Positions 28,521 to 36,871 of a DNA stretch of 64,000 nucleotides are shown piece by piece; the stretch's first letter is position 1, and every line of letters starts with the position of its first letter. The stretch is from Ramlibacter tataouinensis (GTDB taxonomy: Bacteria; Pseudomonadota; Gammaproteobacteria; Burkholderiales; Burkholderiaceae_C). The notes beneath the pieces are model-generated. The model was not told where the DNA came from. It did no database searches and worked only from the letters and a program-made list of their open reading frames with translations. The position numbers were made by a program, and so were the translations under genes. The stretch covers positions 124,001-188,000 of the forward strand of contig DIZF01000012.1 in NCBI GenBank assembly GCA_002427815.1, given 5' to 3'.

Positions 28521-29717
28521 TTATGTCGGTTTCTCAGAAGTCCGGGGAAGATTCGGGGAAATATTGGGGTTCAGCAGCGTTTCAAGCTTCGCCATTTCCA
28601 CCTCGTTGCGGCCGCCGTCGATCCACTTCGAATAGGTATTGAGGAACTGCTCGACACTGTGCCCCATCTGGCGCGCGGAGAACGCTGGCGTCATGCCGGC
28701 CATCAGCATCATGGTCGCGTACGTGTGGCGGGTTTCGTACGGGCTGCGGTACCGGATCCCGAGGCGCTTCAGGCATGGGCGCCAGTACAGCTCGCGAGGC
28801 GGCTCGTCGTCGGTCCAGCGCTCGCCGGTGCGCGGGTCGGGGAAGATCCAGCCAGCGCGATGCAGAAACGTCGCGGCCTTCTGGTCCTTGTAGTAGACGA
28901 GCGCGCGGCTGTTCAGTTGCACGTGGCGCACGATGTTCGTCTTCGTGCGGTCCTTGTGTTCGCCCAGGACCACCGCGCCGCTCACGCCCAGCTGGTGCAG
29001 GCGCCAATCGACCCATCCCCACTGCTGCGCGAGGCTTTCGGACGTGCGCAGGCCGGTGAAAAACTTGGCGCCGAAATACCGCGCCACCTGCTCGTTATAG
29101 TGCCGCGCGAGGCCCGCGATGATGGTTTCGGCTTCATCCTGGTCGAACGGGTCCGGATCGGGCGACTGGTGCTGGAATGAGTTGATGCCAGCGATCGGGC
29201 TCACGTCCAGCGCGCCGTCATCAATGGCCAGCTGGATCGCTTGGCGCAGCACGCTCATCTTGTTGTTGCGAGTCTTGCCGGTCCAGTCGGGCTCGCTGGC
29301 CAACGCCGCTAGCACGTCGCTCTTGAGCAGCGCGCGCATGGGCCGGTCGCCAACCCGGCCCTTCCACCAGTCCACCGCGGACCTGTAGCCTTTGACCGTG
29401 GAGCCTTCCTTTCCCACCAGGGTCTCGAACCACAAATCGAGGCGCTGGGCCGTCGACGCGCCCTGGCCGGTGGAGGCAGTCTTGCTGGCCGGGAAGTAGT
29501 CGGCATACACGAATGTGCCGTGCCGGATCTTGTCCTTGATCTCGCCGGCGATGCGGTGCGCATAGCGCAGGTTCGCCGGGGTCGGGGCCATTGGCTTTCC
29601 GGCCGTCTTCAGCGTTTCTTTGCGCGGCTCACCCTGGAAGGTGAAGTGGATCCGGATGCTGTTGTCCCGCGCCTCCACGCCGCTGCCCGTTCGCCCCATA
29701 GTGTCCTCGGCGGGCAT
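28521..29717 (-). CDS. int: Tyrosine recombinase/integrase with Arm domain
   Basis: A 398-residue site-specific recombinase. The N-terminus is an arm-type DNA-binding domain (SIRIHFTFQGEPRKETL, DUF3596-like), then a SAM-like core-binding domain (about 90-180), then the catalytic domain. Catalytic residues are visible in GLRTSESLAQQ, PYETRHTYATM (the usual HxxR reads YETR, common in this subgroup), and GHSVEQFLNTYSKW with the nucleophile Tyr. The start at 29717 is chosen because it overlaps the excisionase stop by one base (TGATG). The gene points into tRNA-Arg. Confidence 0.95.
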   Translation of the reverse strand: MPAEDTMGRTGSGVEARDNSIRIHFTFQGEPRKETLKTAGKPMAPTPANLRYAHRIAGEIKDKIRHGTFVYADYFPASKTASTGQGASTAQRLDLWFETLVGKEGSTVKGYRSAVDWWKGRVGDRPMRALLKSDVLAALASEPDWTGKTRNNKMSVLRQAIQLAIDDGALDVSPIAGINSFQHQSPDPDPFDQDEAETIIAGLARHYNEQVARYFGAKFFTGLRTSESLAQQWGWVDWRLHQLGVSGAVVLGEHKDRTKTNIVRHVQLNSRALVYYKDQKAATFLHRAGWIFPDPRTGERWTDDEPPRELYWRPCLKRLGIRYRSPYETRHTYATMMLMAGMTPAFSARQMGHSVEQFLNTYSKWIDGGRNEVEMAKLETLLNPNISPNLPRTSEKPT

Positions 29718-29977
29718 CACGTTTCGCCGGTTTCGCACCAGCGCTCGTAGCCTCGCATGTCGATCAGCACGCGCCCGTCGCGACGCACGTACTGCCTGTC
29801 TTCGATCCACACGCCCTTCGCGATCTTCATCTCGATGGCACCCTTGGTCAGCCCGGTCAGGACTGCCGCGAGTCCAATGGTAACGAATCTGGAAGTGGCG
29901 ATCTGGAGCGGGCGCCCCAGGGCCATTCCAGGCTCGTTGGCCGCCTGAGTCGGCAGCGTATGCACGTTGCTACCCAT
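29717..29977 (-). CDS. xis: Excisionase-like DNA-binding protein
   Basis: An 86-residue small basic protein with a winged-helix Xis-like core: LTGLTKGAIEMKIAKGVWIEDRQY then VRRDGRVLIDMRGYERWC. Such genes lie directly upstream of DUF3596 integrases and act as recombination directionality factors. It is translationally coupled to the integrase. Excision activity is inferred from family and position. Confidence 0.85.
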   Translation of the reverse strand: MGSNVHTLPTQAANEPGMALGRPLQIATSRFVTIGLAAVLTGLTKGAIEMKIAKGVWIEDRQYVRRDGRVLIDMRGYERWCETGET

Positions 29978-30098
29978 TGGTCTCTTTCGTAATTTGCACC
30001 AGCGACGGCATGCCGCCGTAGGCGGACACGGCTCCCCCTCCCGGGATAGGGAGGGATGCGGGGATGCGAAGCTCGATAGTCAATCTCAAATTCCACAT
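29970..30098 (-). CDS. Possible small ORF upstream of excisionase
   Basis: A 42-residue frame starting MWNLRLTIELRIPASLP and ending KETNG, whose stop overlaps the excisionase start by eight bases. It may be a leader peptide coupling translation of the excisionase. It has no recognisable domain, and its glycine/proline-rich middle may be accidental. Confidence 0.25.
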   Translation of the reverse strand: MWNLRLTIELRIPASLPIPGGGAVSAYGGMPSLVQITKETNG

Positions 30099-30547
30099 GC
30101 GCTGCTCGCTCAAGTGATGTGTGGAGGCGAGATCGTCCGCGGCAGAAATGCAGCGGACAGCAAGTCCCAAAAGGCGGGACCAGCCGCGTTCCGACGACGG
30201 AACAAATGAAAGGGAAGGCTTGAAATGCAAAAACCCAGAATGGGCTTTCGCTAGTCGTCGACTACCTTGTCGGTGGTCGGCGACCCGCTACGGGAGCGAC
30301 TTATCCAAATAGGCGTTCAATAACGAAAAACGCACAACGGGCCGAAGGCGAACGAATAGTAGCAAAGCGCGCGACGCAGTCAAGAGGTGTCTCAGCGACG
30401 TGACGATGAAAAGATTATTGGATGCTGCACGACACGAGCAATGCCTGACCGCGACGTCATGAGTCCGAAGGCTAATCAGGCTCAGCTACCAGCAGCGCGA
30501 AACAAGCACCGCCGGGAACAGTATAGATCAGTTTCTGGTGCTTGTGG
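30099..30547. other. Non-coding region between integration module and trfA-like gene
   Basis: About 450 bases with no convincing gene. The start of the replication-initiator-like gene is uncertain, so part of this may be its 5' end. I see no iteron array here, only scattered short inverted repeats. It could contain the integrase promoter and part of a replication origin. Confidence 0.5.
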
Positions 30548-31351
30548 ATGGCAAACGGACCGGTACGAAGCCGGTGTCTTGGCTCTTCTCCCGACGGCGG
30601 TCGTGAAAAGCGCGTGGCAATCGAAACGCACGCAGCAACGGGTGCCGTGCCTAGCTTACTGAGCAACTTCAAAATCACCTATACGGGCGAGGAGCTGCTG
30701 CAGGAAGATTTGTCCGTGTGGATGTCACTGGTGAATCTCGCCAGCCAGCGCAAGTGGGGCGACGCCCTCTACATCACGGGCTACCAGTTGGTGAAGGACC
30801 TTGGCTGGCGCATGCACGGCGACAGCTATGACACGTGCAAGGAGAGCATTGCCCGGCTGAAGGCCAACAGCGTCAACATCGAAGTGAAGAGCGGCGACGC
30901 GGGCTATTCAGGCTCGCTTATCCGCGAGTACGCATGGACCGCAAACAGCCCCGACGGCCGGGTCATGTGGATGGTGCGGTTCGAGCCCCGCATCGTGGAG
31001 CTGTTCAGCAAAGACATGGTGACCTTCGTGGAATGGCAGATGCGAAAGCAGATCGGCCCGCGAAACAAGATAGCGCTGTGGCTGCACGCGTTCTACATGT
31101 CCCACACCAATCCCTTCCCCTACACGGTGGGCAAGCTGCACGAGCTGGCGCAGAGCGAAGAGAGGAACATGCACAACTTCAAGGCAAGGTTGTTCAAGGC
31201 GTTGACCTTGTTGCAGGAAAAGGGTTTCTTGACGTCCTTCGAGATCAAGCCTAGCAAGCATGTGGAGCAGTCCATGGTCCACGTCAACAAGGCACAGGGA
31301 CCAGTCAAAGCGCTGAGCCGCACGGTGACCCAGCGTATTCCCGCGGCTTAA
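30548..31351 (+). CDS. trfA: TrfA-family plasmid replication initiator
   Basis: About 267 residues. The block LSNFKITYTGEELLQEDLSVW, then YQLVKDLGWRMHGDSYDTC with SIARLKANSV, matches the winged-helix layout of IncP TrfA (order: helicase-loading N-part, WH1, WH2). RFEPRIVELFSKDMVTFVEW and the sequence LWLHAFYMSHTNPFPY belong to the same family. The start is unclear: TTG at 30542, ATG at 30548, or GTG at 30614 nearer to the conserved part. It implies the element can replicate autonomously after excision, as shown for some ICEs. It converges on the RecE-like nuclease with a four-base overlap. Confidence 0.82.
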   Translation: MANGPVRSRCLGSSPDGGREKRVAIETHAATGAVPSLLSNFKITYTGEELLQEDLSVWMSLVNLASQRKWGDALYITGYQLVKDLGWRMHGDSYDTCKESIARLKANSVNIEVKSGDAGYSGSLIREYAWTANSPDGRVMWMVRFEPRIVELFSKDMVTFVEWQMRKQIGPRNKIALWLHAFYMSHTNPFPYTVGKLHELAQSEERNMHNFKARLFKALTLLQEKGFLTSFEIKPSKHVEQSMVHVNKAQGPVKALSRTVTQRIPAA

Positions 31352-32301
31352 GCGGGGCTTGCGGACGCGCTTTCGCGCGCCAATTCCTGGGCACTCACGT
31401 TGGCAGCCAGCATGTCCTGCCAGCCGGGCGTGGCCGCAGCCTTGACCATCCAGGGGTCCAGTTCTAGCGTGTCATCTTCGCCCTGGTCGGGCCAGTGCTG
31501 GACCTGGCCGCACGCAGCATAAGCGCCGAGCGCGCGCGCGTACTTTGCGGCACCTTCCTTCATGAAGGACTCGCCGGCGGTGTAAACGCTGGTGCTGTAG
31601 GGGCGTGCGCTTTCACCGACCAGAAACTTGAAGGGCAATGGTGCCTGCTGGCCATTGAACAGACATACCGCAAGCGAATACATATACGTCTGCATGTCGT
31701 AGTGCAGCTGCAGCGCTTGGCGCAACCACGGGTCGCGGGCAACAACGTTCGCGGTCTTCAAATCGAAGATGACTTCGGGATGCAAGAGGTCCACGCGCAC
31801 CCGGCAGGTGACGCCGGTAATAGGGTCGTTGAAATAGATGCTGGCTTCCCGCTCCCCCTCGGCCAGATACTCGCCAAAGGGGCGGCCCGGGTCGTTCGGC
31901 GCGCGCCGCACCGGGCGATGCAATAGGCGCTCGACCAGCGTGCGCGCCTCATGCAACTGAACCTCATCGATGAGGCCTTGGCCCGGGTGTACCCGGGCAA
32001 ACTCCTTGTAGTCGCTGTCGCGCCCGTCCTTCTTGCCCGGGTACACGGCATAGTCCAGCGCCAGGCGGTGGGGCTCCAGCACCAAAGTGTGAACCAGCGT
32101 TCCGAAGTCCATTGCTTCGGTTGGCGCGCGAGGCTTCAGGAATTGCGCCTGGTAATGGGCCGGCGAGACCAGCATGGCCTTCAGCAGGCTGCACGATTGC
32201 GCGCTCAGATCAGCGTGGTAGTCCTCGGCGGGCAGTTCCACAATCTTGCGGCTGCCCGCCAATACGCCCTGAGTGGTGCGGGGGATGTTCGTGATGTTCA
32301 T
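31348..32301 (-). CDS. RecE-like PD-(D/E)XK exonuclease
   Basis: A 317-residue nuclease of the DUF3799/RecE C-terminal type, a 5'-3' double-strand exonuclease used in recombination. The catalytic core reads VRVDLLHPEVIFDLKTAN (D...DxK), with a following QLHYDMQTYMYSLAV helix typical of the family. The N-terminal part has SLLKAMLVSPAHYQ and MDFGTLVHTLVLEP. No single-strand annealing partner (RecT/Bet) is recognised in the window. The start at 32301 is where the family similarity begins; the longer frame upstream is promoter DNA. Confidence 0.85.
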   Translation of the reverse strand: MNITNIPRTTQGVLAGSRKIVELPAEDYHADLSAQSCSLLKAMLVSPAHYQAQFLKPRAPTEAMDFGTLVHTLVLEPHRLALDYAVYPGKKDGRDSDYKEFARVHPGQGLIDEVQLHEARTLVERLLHRPVRRAPNDPGRPFGEYLAEGEREASIYFNDPITGVTCRVRVDLLHPEVIFDLKTANVVARDPWLRQALQLHYDMQTYMYSLAVCLFNGQQAPLPFKFLVGESARPYSTSVYTAGESFMKEGAAKYARALGAYAACGQVQHWPDQGEDDTLELDPWMVKAAATPGWQDMLAANVSAQELARESASASPA

Positions 32302-32405
32302 GGTGCAAAAGTTTCGGACCGGTACGTAAACCAGCCTACCCTGGAAACGGCTTTTGTCTACCCCTGTGGGCCATCCGAGCGCCAACGTTCCTGCCGGAAA
32401 CGGGA

Positions 32406-32433
32406 TTGACAGACGCTGGACATGTGATAGCTT
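32406..32433 (+). promoter_or_regulatory. Sigma-70-like promoter of the 311-aa gene
   Basis: TTGACA (32406-32411) and TAGCTT (32428-32433) are 16 bases apart, with TGA just before the -10 (extended type). The gene start is 24 bases further. Confidence 0.6.
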
Positions 32434-32456
32434 GGTCCGTAGCCAGGGAATATTTA

Positions 32457-33392
32457 ATGCGACAAATCTACGATCAGCCTTCTGAAATTGTGCGCTGCGA
32501 AATCCCCGACCTGGAGGTGGTGCGGGACATCGGCAGCGCGCTGGCCAAGGGGGATGACGAGCTGCTGTGGAAAGCCGCGCGGCGCGCGCAGTCACAGTCG
32601 GCCTTCTACGAGCAGCTTCGCTCGCAGGTGGGCTACACGACCTACCCAGGCGTTGCACCCAGGCTTCACAAGAACAGGATGGAGTTTCACTGCTCGCTGT
32701 TGATGATTCCGATTCTGCTGCCTGCGCAGGAATCTGGACTACTGGGCGACACCAGGACCTGCGACACGGTGATGCCCCATATTCGCTCCTGGCTCATGGA
32801 ATGGTTCGGCAACAAGGTCGAAATCACCATGTACAACTGCCTGTTTGGCTATCAGGACGTTTGCATGTGGGCGCCATCGACGATGCGCGAGCGCCTGCTT
32901 CAGCTGGCAATGCATACGAAGCACGCCGCCACCAATAACAATCCCTGCGACTTCAACTTGCCCGCAGAGGCGCCGATCCTGTGTTTCCTCGTGGCGGCAG
33001 TGCATCGCCCGCTGGCTTGGCCAGAGCTGCCGCCTCTGGTGCCGGAAGACGACATCAAGCTGCAGGCCAGGATATCGGGCGCCCTTCACCTGTGCTCGCA
33101 ATCCATGACGGGCAGCCAGATCAAGGTGTTGACGCCGAACTTTGCGTCCGAAGGCATTGGGGAAGGGATCGACGTGTGGCTCGAAGCCATCGCGCAGCTG
33201 TTGGGGATCAAGCGATGGGATGTCCAGCAGGCCGATCTCGACGCCGTCGTACTTCAATTGGAGGTTGGCGATGATGCGCGAGAGGTAGCCATCATCCCAC
33301 TGCGTGCCCACCAACTCGGCCTCGATGGGATCGAGCAGCAACTGACCAAGGTCGCTCGCCTCGGATCTGGCTTTCTCACGCGTCCTCAATAG
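32457..33392 (+). CDS. Hypothetical protein (311 aa)
   Basis: Not recognised. The chosen start is ATG at 32457, preceded by AGGGAA and a good promoter; a longer frame from TTG at 32406 would overlap the -35 box. The protein is soluble, mixed alpha/beta, with no transmembrane segment and no obvious nucleotide motif. It contains several aromatic/cysteine patches (MYNCLFGYQDVCMW). It is divergent from the RecE-like nuclease, which suggests an element maintenance role, but nothing in the sequence shows one. Confidence 0.6.
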   Translation: MRQIYDQPSEIVRCEIPDLEVVRDIGSALAKGDDELLWKAARRAQSQSAFYEQLRSQVGYTTYPGVAPRLHKNRMEFHCSLLMIPILLPAQESGLLGDTRTCDTVMPHIRSWLMEWFGNKVEITMYNCLFGYQDVCMWAPSTMRERLLQLAMHTKHAATNNNPCDFNLPAEAPILCFLVAAVHRPLAWPELPPLVPEDDIKLQARISGALHLCSQSMTGSQIKVLTPNFASEGIGEGIDVWLEAIAQLLGIKRWDVQQADLDAVVLQLEVGDDAREVAIIPLRAHQLGLDGIEQQLTKVARLGSGFLTRPQ

Positions 33393-33417
33393 CCCGCCGC
33401 GCGCGCCCGGGTGTTCT

Positions 33418-33436
33418 GCCCGCCTTGCCGGCGGGC
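33418..33436 (+). terminator. Hairpin after the 311-aa gene
   Basis: A perfect stem GCCCGCC / GGCGGGC with loop TTGCC lies 26 bases after the stop. The T-tract is poor, so termination is uncertain. Confidence 0.45.
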
Positions 33437-33595
33437 CTTGCCGTGTCCCTGTTCCACGTGATGTGTTTTAGTTTCTCTGCGCCAACTGTCGCCCCGCTGG
33501 AAGCCCGCTTCAAATCGGTCCGCTAAGGGGCTGCGGAGGGGCTTGACAGGAGAGGGTTTTGTGTTTTCATAAGACATCAGCCACTCGGACTCACC

Positions 33596-34705
33596 ATGAA
33601 CTTGAACACCATCAAACCCATCGGCCCGCACGTCACCGGCCTGATCCGCTTCGCTGCCGAAAACCAAGGCACCCCTGATTTCCGCCAGCTCGACTACTTT
33701 GAAGTCCTGGCGCGCGCCTATGAAGATCCGACCGATGATGGCCAGCCGCCCAAGCTCAAAGGGCATCCGATCGGCGTCACTTTGCGCGATGCCACGAACA
33801 CGGCCGACGCAAAGCTGAGAAGCATCCCCGTGAAGGTCATCTTCAACGACATCGGCAACAACCTTTCGGCCCGGTACGAGGCCTTTGACGGCCAGCTCAA
33901 TCGCATGGCGTGCGTCGGCGACGGCGAAAAATGCTCGCGGGCTTCTTTTGCGACGGGTCAGATCCAGGAGCATGCGTGCGCCGGCCCGGATGCTTGCGAG
34001 TTCGCCAATGATGAGGGCGTTCAATGCCAACTGCGTGTGCGGCTGCATCTTCAAATCGAGGGGCAGCCGGACCCGCTGTCGGTCTTTGAGTTTCAGAGCG
34101 GGGGCATCCACAGCTATCGCGCGCTGACGGCCAAGCTCACCATGTTGCGGGCGCTGATGGGAGGCAAGCTGCGCGGCGTGCCGCTGTCGCTGGTTCAGTA
34201 CGACCAGGGTTCAGCCGCGCACAAGTACCAAACCTTCCACGTTGCCGATCTGGTGTTGCGCAACGGGGTGACCCCGGATGACGCTCTGAGCGCGGCAGAA
34301 GCTGCGGAAAAGTCCGGTGGTCCGGATTTCGGCGGAATGGAAGCCGCAGTGGCGCAAATGCGCCAGAACGCACCGATGGCCCTTGGCGACGAAGTGGAAG
34401 GGATCGTGTTCCTGCACAACATCGCACCGGCTGTCAGGCCGCGCGCGCGGCCTGCGCAGGCAGAACACCAAGCCATGAGTGGGGCCAAGAGAATCGAGGA
34501 TGTGGTGGCCGTTGCCAGGAAGGGCGCCTTAAAGGACGCCGACGAGGTGGCCAAGCTGCAGACGACGCCCGATGCAGCCGCGCCTCTCCAAGGGATCGAT
34601 CTCGGTGTGGCCGTGCAGGCTCACGCGCCGACCAGCAAGGGCGCCGCGCCGCACACCGATGCGACAATCTCGTCATCTGGAGAAATGGCCCCAACGGCGC
34701 TGTAA
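33596..34705 (+). CDS. Gp3-like / metal-binding protein (possible recombination factor)
   Basis: A 369-residue protein resembling the Gp3-like family often labelled 'hydrolase or metal-binding protein' on mobile elements and related to recombination directionality factors. The central region has five cysteines (CVGDGEKCSRA, HACAGPDACEFA, VQCQLR), a likely zinc site at about residues 105-145. It then reads HSYRALTAKLTMLRALMGGKLRGVPLSL. The C-terminal third is low-complexity and probably disordered. Its true activity is unknown; the family call is moderate. Confidence 0.7.
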   Translation: MNLNTIKPIGPHVTGLIRFAAENQGTPDFRQLDYFEVLARAYEDPTDDGQPPKLKGHPIGVTLRDATNTADAKLRSIPVKVIFNDIGNNLSARYEAFDGQLNRMACVGDGEKCSRASFATGQIQEHACAGPDACEFANDEGVQCQLRVRLHLQIEGQPDPLSVFEFQSGGIHSYRALTAKLTMLRALMGGKLRGVPLSLVQYDQGSAAHKYQTFHVADLVLRNGVTPDDALSAAEAAEKSGGPDFGGMEAAVAQMRQNAPMALGDEVEGIVFLHNIAPAVRPRARPAQAEHQAMSGAKRIEDVVAVARKGALKDADEVAKLQTTPDAAAPLQGIDLGVAVQAHAPTSKGAAPHTDATISSSGEMAPTAL

Positions 34706-34708
34706 CCG

Positions 34709-35383
34709 ATGAATTCGCTTGATACGTACCTGACTCAAACCATCGTCGGGGCGACCCAACGGTACAGGCTTGGCGTCCCCACCCGTGCGCGAGGGGTGCC
34801 GCTCATCGAAGCCGCGCCGCCCGCGCGTCGCGGCTGGTTCGGTTGGCGAGCCAAATGGAGCGGATCGCCGCGGCGATCTGCACGTGCTCCGCTAATAGCG
34901 CTGGGCGTTACGGTCGCGGTGATAGGTGCCGTTGCCGCATTCTTGGTTCTTGGGAGTACGGGCTCGCAGCGGCCCGCAGTGGCCGTGCGATCGACGCCCG
35001 AAGTTCAAGCCCCAGTGACGCCGGTCGCACAACAGCAAAGCAGCCTTCCGCAACTGGCAACGCGAGCTGCAGTTCCGGCTCGGCCGCCGCGAGCTGCCCC
35101 TGGTAGCAGCTGTGTTCAAGGGTTCTTGGGCCAGATCGCCTTCGACGGCCACGGGGAGGCCCACGACAAGCGCCTGGCCATCGTGGACCAGGGCGGCAAG
35201 CTGTTCTTCAAGATCGTGCAGGGCCGCGCAGCCCATGCGGTGCCCGCCACGGCTGCGGAAGTCGTCGAACTGGCGAGCCGCGCCATGCACGCACTGAGCC
35301 TGAACGCTCCGGGCATCGACACGCAGACCCTAGCCCACATGGTCAGGCGTTCGGGCCAGTGGAAGCCACCGCGCAGCAAATGA
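34709..35383 (+). CDS. Hypothetical single-pass membrane protein
   Basis: A 224-residue protein with a basic N-terminal cytoplasmic part (about 1-62), one transmembrane helix LIALGVTVAVIGAVAAFLVL at about 63-82, a proline/alanine-rich linker, and a small C-terminal domain (about 130-224; LFFKIVQGRAAHAVPATAAE). It starts four bases after the Gp3-like gene and is followed 17 bases later by the TraB-like gene. Its position suggests a transfer or surface function, but no family is recognised. Confidence 0.6.
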   Translation: MNSLDTYLTQTIVGATQRYRLGVPTRARGVPLIEAAPPARRGWFGWRAKWSGSPRRSARAPLIALGVTVAVIGAVAAFLVLGSTGSQRPAVAVRSTPEVQAPVTPVAQQQSSLPQLATRAAVPARPPRAAPGSSCVQGFLGQIAFDGHGEAHDKRLAIVDQGGKLFFKIVQGRAAHAVPATAAEVVELASRAMHALSLNAPGIDTQTLAHMVRRSGQWKPPRSK

Positions 35384-35399
35384 AAGAGTCAACCGCAGC

Positions 35400-36737
35400 A
35401 TGAATGTCGGCGCGCAGGATCCCGGATTGAGGCTCGCCCTGGCCCGTTCGGGCAGGGCGGCAAAGGCGGCAGCATTCGTAGGTCTCGCTATCGCGGGCTG
35501 GTGTCTTGGCCTGCTGGCGTGGGGGGAGGGGCGCTGGCCAGCGGTGGCCGTGATGGTGCCCCTGTTCTGGATTTTGGCGCCCACGCGATGGTCCGCAGGA
35601 GCAGTGGGCGCGGTCTACGCGATGGCGACCGTTCGGTTTCTTCCGGCACTTGGCGGCACCTGGTTTGCGTCGACCGCGGTGGGATACGCTCTGTGGGCTG
35701 CGATTGGCCTGATCAGTGGTGGGCTTTTCGCGCTGTGCTGGCCGCGCAAGTCAACGCATGCGCGCGTGATCGCAGCCTGCGTGATCCTGCTGCTGGCAGG
35801 CCTGCTCCTCAGCGTCGTCGTGCCGGGCCACGCCATTGTCGGCTGGGGGTATGTCCTCCCGGGGCGGGGCTGGTTCGGGGTGGCCGCCATGTTCGTCGCG
35901 ACGGCGGCGCTCGGCTGGGGCTTGCGGGTGGGCCTGCCGGCGCGCTGGCCGGGCAGGGGCAGGGGTTGGGTGGCCTGGCCGCTGCTGGCCGCGCTGGTGG
36001 TGCTGGTGCCGGTAGGCGCGGAAAAGCCCGATCCCAAGGCTGGCCGAGTGGCAGGCCAAGTAGGGGCGATCAATACGGCCTGGGGTCCGTACCCTGAACC
36101 TGGATCCATGGAGGTGATACGGCGCGTCACGAAGATTGGCGAGGCCACCGAAACGCTGGCCGGTGGGGAGGGCGGGCTAGTCACTGTAGTGTTCCCGGAA
36201 GCCATCATCGGCAGCTACGAATCGTCGCTGTTTCCCGTCCTGGAAAACGAGATCTTCTACCGCACGCGGCAGACGGGTCAAACCGTGGTGCTGGGCGCCG
36301 ACGTGATGATCGGGCGAGGGCGGTATCAGAACGCCGCGATCATTTTGCGCCCGGACGGCACCTCGTCATGGATAGCTGCGCGCCAGTCCGCCCCCTTTGG
36401 GCAATGGCGGCCCTGGTCACCTGAGTTCCACATCCCGTCCGACTGGCTGGCGCCATCGGTTGTGGCCCTGGGCGCAGGGGTACGGGCGCGGATCATGTTC
36501 TGCCACGAGGAATACATGCCGATACTGCACCTGCTGTCGGAGGCCCGCGAGGACCACAATCTGGTGATTGCGATATCCAACCTGTGGGCTGCGTCCGACG
36601 GGGTGGCCAACACCGTCCAATCGGCCCATACCGAGGGCATGGCCCGGCTCTTTGGCAGGCCCTGGATCCGCTCGGTCAACAGCGCCGCCGTTGCCCGGCC
36701 AGTCCTGGCAAATAGGGGCATAATGGAATTTAACTGA
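35400..36737 (+). CDS. TraB-like conjugal protein with nitrilase fold
   Basis: A 445-residue protein with about six hydrophobic segments in residues 20-200 followed by a C-terminal CN-hydrolase (nitrilase) domain. This is the layout of apolipoprotein N-acyltransferase and Ti-plasmid TraB. The catalytic Glu is in VVFPEA and the Cys in IMFCHEEYMP. At the position of the catalytic Lys the local text is ARQSAPFGQW, so it appears to be Arg, which would impair classical amidase chemistry. In TraB relatives the enzymatic role is not settled. It precedes the parB operon and could help transfer or pilin processing. Confidence 0.75.
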   Translation: MNVGAQDPGLRLALARSGRAAKAAAFVGLAIAGWCLGLLAWGEGRWPAVAVMVPLFWILAPTRWSAGAVGAVYAMATVRFLPALGGTWFASTAVGYALWAAIGLISGGLFALCWPRKSTHARVIAACVILLLAGLLLSVVVPGHAIVGWGYVLPGRGWFGVAAMFVATAALGWGLRVGLPARWPGRGRGWVAWPLLAALVVLVPVGAEKPDPKAGRVAGQVGAINTAWGPYPEPGSMEVIRRVTKIGEATETLAGGEGGLVTVVFPEAIIGSYESSLFPVLENEIFYRTRQTGQTVVLGADVMIGRGRYQNAAIILRPDGTSSWIAARQSAPFGQWRPWSPEFHIPSDWLAPSVVALGAGVRARIMFCHEEYMPILHLLSEAREDHNLVIAISNLWAASDGVANTVQSAHTEGMARLFGRPWIRSVNSAAVARPVLANRGIMEFN

Positions 36738-36809
36738 GCCCGACGGGCCAAGTTCGAGCTGCCGAGCAGCCCTTTCGAAAGGCGCCCCGCGCGCCATTCC
36801 TTTAACCCA

Positions 36810-36865
36810 CTGGGGACCACATCCCCGGCTGGGAGTGGTCCCTTCCCAATTGTTCTTCCGGAAGA
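36810..36865 (+). promoter_or_regulatory. Leader pseudoknot candidate upstream of parB (copy 4 of the leader family)
   Basis: Stem 1 is CTGGGG (36810-36815) with CCCCGG (36823-36828). The loop ACCAC (36816-36820) is exactly complementary to GTGGT (36835-36839), and the match extends to GGGACCAC / GTGGTCCC. CTGGGA lies between stem 1 and the second segment. Downstream, TCTTCCGGAAGA is self-complementary over the ribosome site. Confidence 0.6.
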
Positions 36866-36871
36866 GATCAA

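Noticed and set aside
33386..34111. A 241-codon minus-strand frame over the Gp3-like gene
   Set aside because: No ribosome site and low-complexity content; the plus-strand gene has the cysteine-rich family core.
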